Source: Centroberyx gerrardi
Taxonomy: Eukaryota > Chordata > Actinopteri > Beryciformes > Berycidae
Assembly (NCBI RefSeq): GCF_048128805.1
Contig: NC_136012.1
Coordinates: forward strand, 7,696,121-7,760,120
Reading direction: 5' to 3'
DNA: 64,000 nucleotides
The notes below the pieces were generated by a model. That model worked only from the letters and a program-made list of their open reading frames with translations, did no database searches and had not been told where the DNA came from. The position numbers and the translations under genes were made by a program. Positions 60,021-64,000 of this stretch are shown piece by piece. Position 1 is the first letter of the stretch, and each line of letters starts with the position of its first letter.

Positions 60021-62280
60021 CAGGTCTACCTGCTGTTGATGTGGGCCTTGTCCACCACGCTGGCTGGCCGGTACAGCTTGGCGACGGCCTCAGGGTTGGG
60101 AGGAGGCAGGGAGATGGACAGCATCTTGTAGACGGCCTCCGTCTGGGGCGAGTCAGCGAAGTGAGCCGGCATGCCGCTATACAAGCAGGGCCGGGACACT
60201 GGAGGTTAAAGAAGGGGGGGTGGGGGGGTTACCATCATTTTTATCATCATTTTGTCAGATGTTTGGTCTGTCTCAGCTGATTAGTGAACCTGTCAGCGAT
60301 GTAAAACAGACTCTGTGGCGCAACGGTAGCGCGTCTGACTCCAGATCAGAAGGTTGCGTGTTCAAATCACATCAGGGTCAAAATCTGTGTTTCTCTATGG
60401 CAGCTCACTATATGTGGAATTAAATAATTCATAATCTATAAACATATGTAACACTGTGCAACTTTGTAGTGTGACAGAGCACTATATGCACTCTGTCTGA
60501 CTTCCATTTTCAAATGTGGTTACCTGGCTTCATTTCATTTTCATTTGGTTTTTGAAGAGAACAGACAATAGAGAGCCCTTTTAAAATGTTTTTTAATACC
60601 CTAAATACCCTGTTACTTGTTTCTTTATCATGACACATTCAATTTTCCTATAATATAAATGATGAAAGCCAAGTCGATGTTTTCTACTCAGTGAAGAGTG
60701 TTCAGCCTGGTTCTCTCTCTCTTTCAGAAGTCAAGCTCATCAAAGTCAGAGTATTTTCTCAACTCAAAAGGGACTCAAAAGTCACTTCTGGACATGGTGG
60801 ATTTATTCTACCCACTGATTTAACACTTGTGTTTGTCTGACTCCAGATCAGAAGGTTGCGTGTTTAAATCACGTCAGTGTCAACATTTCTTCTCAAACCA
60901 GAACAACTTCTCTATGATGACTCATTGCATGTGGAGCTTTGTGGTTCTTGGAGTAGTGCTTGATTGCAAGCAAGGGGGGTTCTACAACATTCAACCAATC
61001 TAATGTTAGATCCCACCTGCTGTTTTTGATTTTTCATTGTGGTTGCATTATTTAGGACAGAAATAATGTGAAATCTCAATATGTCAATATTAAACATAAA
61101 ACAGACTCTGTGGCCCAACGGTAGCGCGTGGGTCAAAAGTTGTGCTTCTGCATGGCAGCTCACTGTCACTTTGTGGTTCTTAACAGGAACTTTATAATCA
61201 GCACTTTTCATGTCATCATGATAACAGCTTCCACATTGAGAAACATTGAGAGAGCTGGCAGCTGGAAGTGGTAATGCACCTGTTTCTCAGTGCAGAAGCT
61301 GTTACCATGACGATGTGAAAAGGGCCTATTCCTAATAGATAGAGCTATGGAACTTGATAACCTGCCCAGCTCTGCCCTAGATGCAGGTTAGAGGAGCTTC
61401 TGTTGATATGCAGAATATGCTTGTACAAATCAAGATGTTATCAAGGTGTTGGGGTTTGGTGTGGATGGTGAAGAAGAAGAATGCCGTAAAGCCTCCTGAA
61501 TTAAACGAGCCGTCTCCCGCTGGAGCTCAGCGCAGCTTTTCAACATCTTGGCGTATGTGTTAAAGTAGTTCTTGATTGCAAGCAGTGGACTGATCTGGTC
61601 TGGTGGGCGGTTCTACAAAATTCAACCAATTGGATGTTAGATCCCGCCCACTGGTTTTGATGGGTGAGTTTGGCAGATTTAATTATTTCATGGTGCACAC
61701 ACAAGCCAAGCCTGAAATAAATAAATGAATAAATAAATAAATTGGAATTGACACATTGAGATTTCACATATTTTTTGTCCTGAATAATGCGACCACAATC
61801 AGGAAATTAAATTGCAAATGTGAACATTCAACTTCATTTTAAATATGGAAGTTATGCTTTGGAGTGCATGGAAAACTAAATGTCGAGAGTTTTCATTTTC
61901 ATTTTCATTTTGGCAGTAATAATTCATTTTCCAAGATGTAAATGAAAATGAAAATTGGATTATTTTCATTTTAATTTTAATTTTGTCAGTTGGTGAAATT
62001 GTGGTAATAACTGAAAACTGTGGTCAAGGATTTTAGGCCTTTGCAATGAACTACCAACTAAAAAAAATAGTTTGAATGTTTGCAAAATTGCAAATTCACT
62101 GAAGGCCTTCAGAGTGGCTGCTGAACTCGGGCCCTGAATGTGAATGGAGGGTGAGGAGCGTACCTGAGGTGAGGGGAACCTCCGTCAGGTCGTAGATCTC
62201 CTCCACCGAGTTTTTATCTTTCTTCTTCTTCTTCTCCTCCACCGGCCGAAGGAGGGAGAGCTCCTCGGGGTGACGGATGT
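53034..62280 (-). CDS. fermt3: Kindlin-3, C-terminal part (12 exons, 5' end outside window)
   Basis: Kindlins bind integrin beta tails and activate integrins; kindlin-3 is the blood-cell form. Exons: 62280-62164, 60198-60030, 59810-59708, 59446-59339, 57826-57692, 57196-57150, 56716-56592, 55661-55555, 55350-55129, 54792-54668, 53967-53826, 53213-53034. Phases agree; about 526 codons including stop. Features in order: poly-Lys after [63 protein letters not shown] (FERM F2), the inserted PH domain ([18 protein letters not shown] to [18 protein letters not shown]), then F3 with [20 protein letters not shown] and [11 protein letters not shown], which holds the Gln-Trp pair needed for integrin binding. 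The end LTGGHEAL is closer to kindlin-3 than to kindlin-1 or -2. Adjacency to trpt1 matches human 11q13. tRNA-Trp copies lie antisense in its introns. Confidence 0.95.
57271..57653. mobile_element. hAT-type non-autonomous element with perfect 8-bp TSD
   Basis: The element (57279-57645) begins TAGGGCTGAACAATTAATCG and ends ATTCAGCCCTA. CTCCACAA flanks it on both sides (57271-57278 and 57646-57653). The 8-base duplication and short TIRs fit hAT. No transposase. In a fermt3 intron. Confidence 0.85.
58436..58507 (+). tRNA. tRNA-Trp (CCA), copy 1
   Basis: 72 bases, cloverleaf by eye: acceptor GACTCTG/CAGGGTC (one G-T), D arm GCGC/GCGC, anticodon arm TCTGA-CTCCAGA-TCAGA with anticodon CCA at 58468-58470, T arm GCGTG-TTCAAAT-CACGT. 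It differs from human tRNA-Trp only at a few acceptor bases. A- and B-boxes are intact. No TTTT follows closely. Confidence 0.88.
58857..59262. mobile_element. MITE-like element with AAGGTCCCAT ends
   Basis: The left end reads TAAAGGTCCCATATTATTC; the right end, inverted, reads AAAAGGTTCCATGTTAT. These are widespread vertebrate MITE-type ends. A near-perfect hairpin (59051-59112) lies in the middle. No ORF. Confidence 0.55.
59051..59112. repeat. 27-bp inverted repeat, 8-base loop
   Basis: Arms 59051-59077 and 59086-59112 pair with one mismatch (arm core CAGACAAACTGCAGTG). RNA from either strand would form a tight hairpin. Confidence 0.9.
59984..60019. repeat. (GT)n microsatellite beside a fermt3 exon
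   Basis: GT run ending 11 bases from the exon border at 60030. The fermt3 exon at 59708-59810 also has its donor inside a CA run (about 59692-59707). Confidence 0.9.
60309..60380 (+). tRNA. tRNA-Trp (CCA), copy 2
   Basis: Identical to copy 1 except CACAT for CACGT in the T arm, which breaks one pair of the T stem. Anticodon CCA at 60341-60343. Preceded by the same 45-base upstream block as the other copies (CTGATTAGTGAACCTGTCAG). Confidence 0.75.
60835..60882 (+). pseudogene. tRNA-Trp fragment, 3' part
   Basis: Begins within the anticodon stem (GTCTGACTCCAGATCAG) and runs to the 3' end with changes (TTTAAAT, CAGTGTC). The acceptor 5' strand and D arm are missing. Confidence 0.8.
61104..61135 (+). 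pseudogene. tRNA-Trp with internal deletion
   Basis: The 5' part GACTCTGTGGCCCAACGGTA then GCGCGT is joined directly to GGGTCA, the last bases of the gene. About 40 bases with the anticodon and T arms are gone. Confidence 0.8.
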
Positions 62281-62620
62281 CTGCGGAGGGAGAGATGGAT
62301 GGAGGCTGAGAGACGAATGAGGTGATGGATGAACACATGATACAAGGTCACGTCCTGCTGAGTTCAGTCTAACAGCGCTCATTCATTCACTTTTCAAACT
62401 CAAACTGAGCATGTCACCGCTGTAATAAGTCAGAGCATTTTCTGAACTCAAGGACTCAAAAGCTACTTCTGAATACCTGGACAATTCATTTAGCCAATAC
62501 TACCCAGTGATTTAACTCTGATATCTTAAACTCAACAAATGTATTTATAAATTATCATCATTTTTGTCAAATATTTGGTCTGTCTCAGCAGATTAGTGAA
62601 CCTGTCAGTGATGTAAAACA

Positions 62621-62692
62621 GACTCTGTGGCGCAACGGTAGCGCGTCTGACTCCAGATCAGAAGGTTGCGTGTTCAAATCACGTCAGGGTCA
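62621..62692 (+). tRNA. tRNA-Trp (CCA), copy 3
   Basis: Sequence identical to copy 1 across all 72 bases. Anticodon CCA at 62653-62655. The 5' flank is the shared block. The 3' flank (AAAGGTTTGC) has no TTTT. Confidence 0.87.
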
Positions 62693-62921
62693 AAAGGTTT
62701 GCTTCTTCATGGGCGGCCTGCTGTATCACTATGTCTAAAGTTGGGCATTTTTAACAGAAGTAGTTATAGATGTGACATTCTAGAATTCTGCCAGACTTGA
62801 ACATTCACTTTACCTGTGCTAAAAATGCGTACGCTCATGATAAATATTATGTTTATCTTCATTTTTGTCAGCTGTATGGTTTGTCTCAGCTGATGAGTGA
62901 ACCTGTCAGTGATGTAAAACA

Positions 62922-62993
62922 GACTCTGTGGCGCAACGGTAGCGCGTCTGACTCCAGATCAGAAGGTTGCGTGTTCAAATCACGTCAGGGTCA
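62922..62993 (+). tRNA. tRNA-Trp (CCA), copy 4
   Basis: Sequence identical to copies 1 and 3. Anticodon CCA at 62954-62956. It starts 301 bases after copy 3 with the same upstream block. The 3' flank has only TTT. Confidence 0.87.
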
Positions 62994-63825
62994 AAATTTC
63001 TGCTTCTCTATGACAACTCACTATGCATAACTTTGAGACTCTAAGAGATAGTGTTATGTACCTTTGTGGTTATTAAGGATCACTCATGACACACGGTAAA
63101 TATCACTGTATCAAATTATTGCCTGTTGTGTTAGTAATCAGGTCATAGTCTTCAGGTCAAGCTACTCCATCCTCAATGAGTCTCACAAATTATTCCCAAG
63201 AAATTCTACAGGTTGTTGTTCTCAAAAAACATTGCATTTAGTAAAACTAAACAAAAAAAACTGAATGGTGGCATCATGACAATCACTTAGCCTTGGACAG
63301 GAGGAATATAATTTTCCACATAGATTCTAAATGATCCTACATTTTTTACATTGCTCAAAAAACGGAATGAAGTAAGGACCGTGGTCCAGGTAGTCTCACT
63401 CTACAGACAAAATCAATGAAAGTAAATGAGCCAAAAAAGCTTTTCCATTCTCTCAAAAAGCTGTGCACCAGCAGCAAGCTCAAATCCAAAACCAGTGACT
63501 AGTGAGCTGGATGGAAACGACAATTTACCTTGAGAAATCTCAGGTTGCTGACAGTCTAAATTCCTTTTTTCCACAAAACTCATAGATAATCTGAGTGTTC
63601 ATTATGGGATGTACTGTATGATGAAAGCCAAGTCGATGCTTTCTACTCAGTGAAGTGTTCAGCCTGGTTCTCTGTCTCTTTCATAAGTCAAGCTCATCAA
63701 AGTCAGAGCATTTTCTCAACTCAGGGACTCAAAAGCCACTTCTGGACAGTTCAATTATTCTACCCACCGATTTAACACTGGTGTTTGTCTCAGCTGATTA
63801 GTGAACCTGTCAGTGATGTAAAACG

Positions 63826-63897
63826 GACTCCATGGTGCAACGGTAGCGTGTCTGACTCCAGATCAGAAGATTGCGTGTTCAAATCACGTCAGGGTCA
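63826..63897 (+). pseudogene. tRNA-Trp copy 5, degenerate
   Basis: Full length with anticodon CCA, but GACTCCATGGTGC replaces GACTCTGTGGCGC, and GCGTG and AGATT replace GCGCG and AGGTT. The last acceptor pair is A-C and the D stem is altered by a GT. Likely decaying, though a cloverleaf still forms. Confidence 0.6.
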
Positions 63898-64000
63898 AAA
63901 TTTGTGCTTCTGTGTGACAGGTCACTGCCAACTTTATAGTTCTTCTTGAACAGAGCACTATATGCACTTTCAGGTTACCTGTGCTGAAAACCCACATGCA

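Larger units (their letters stand above)
62281..64000. other. Presumed fermt3 intron carrying tandem tRNA-Trp units
   Basis: No further kindlin exon is recognised to the window end, so this is read as intron. It contains tRNA copies 3-5 and their duplicated flanks. Confidence 0.6.

Noticed and set aside
58436..63897. tRNA copies as a tRNA-derived SINE family
   Set aside because: Copies 1, 3 and 4 are intact cloverleaves without a SINE body or A-rich/LINE-like tail, so a tandem gene array is favoured; a genome-wide copy count would settle it.
1..64000. CRISPR arrays, operons, bacterial promoters, rRNA genes
   Set aside because: None seen; the sequence is clearly vertebrate with spliced genes, and its direct repeats are microsatellites or transposons.

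Overview
This window is nuclear DNA from a ray-finned fish, most likely a percomorph teleost. Every protein gene is split by GT-AG introns, mostly short. The repeats are typical of teleosts: long CA tracts, a GATA/GACA satellite, Tc1-type, hAT-type and LINE remnants. The proteins align best, from memory, with vertebrate families. Most of the genes belong to the block found on human chromosome 11q12.3-q13.1.

Layout, left to right: atg2a (minus, 5' part only; ATG at 7055 and the gene leaves the window on the left); nxf1 (minus, 21 coding exons, 18772 to 8138); an inositol-trisphosphate 3-kinase (minus, 7 exons, 27962 to 21594); bscl2/seipin (minus, 9 exons, 32855 to 29417); rnaseh2c (plus, 35566 to 38880); zbtb3 (minus, 2 coding exons, 43895 to 41375); trpt1 (plus, 7 exons, 44885 to 51570), whose large first intron holds a complete intronless coiled-coil gene (46493 to 48127) with its own TATA box and poly(A) signal; fermt3/kindlin-3 (minus, 12 exons visible, 62280 to 53034, 5' end outside the window). 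The fermt3 introns carry an amplified family of tRNA-Trp(CCA) genes on the opposite strand.

The genes do not form one pathway; they are housekeeping neighbours. atg2a and bscl2 both act in lipid handling at the ER. nxf1, rnaseh2c and trpt1 act on RNA. fermt3 activates integrins. zbtb3 is a BTB zinc-finger regulator. zbtb3 and trpt1 are head to head about 1 kb apart and probably share a promoter region. trpt1 and fermt3 are tail to tail.

The most interesting regulatory object is in nxf1 intron 10. It contains a sequence very like the constitutive transport element (CTE) bound by NXF1 itself, in the same intron where the mammalian gene carries one. Reading through the exon 10 donor gives a short tail and a stop, so a CTE-exported retained-intron mRNA would encode a truncated NXF1. 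The most novel object is the intronless coiled-coil gene inside trpt1, built from seven copies of a roughly 46-residue repeat. Two nearly identical 1.2-kb TIR elements sit in introns of two different genes. All exon borders were placed by reading splice sites and checking phase by hand; family assignments are from memory of the proteins, without database searches.
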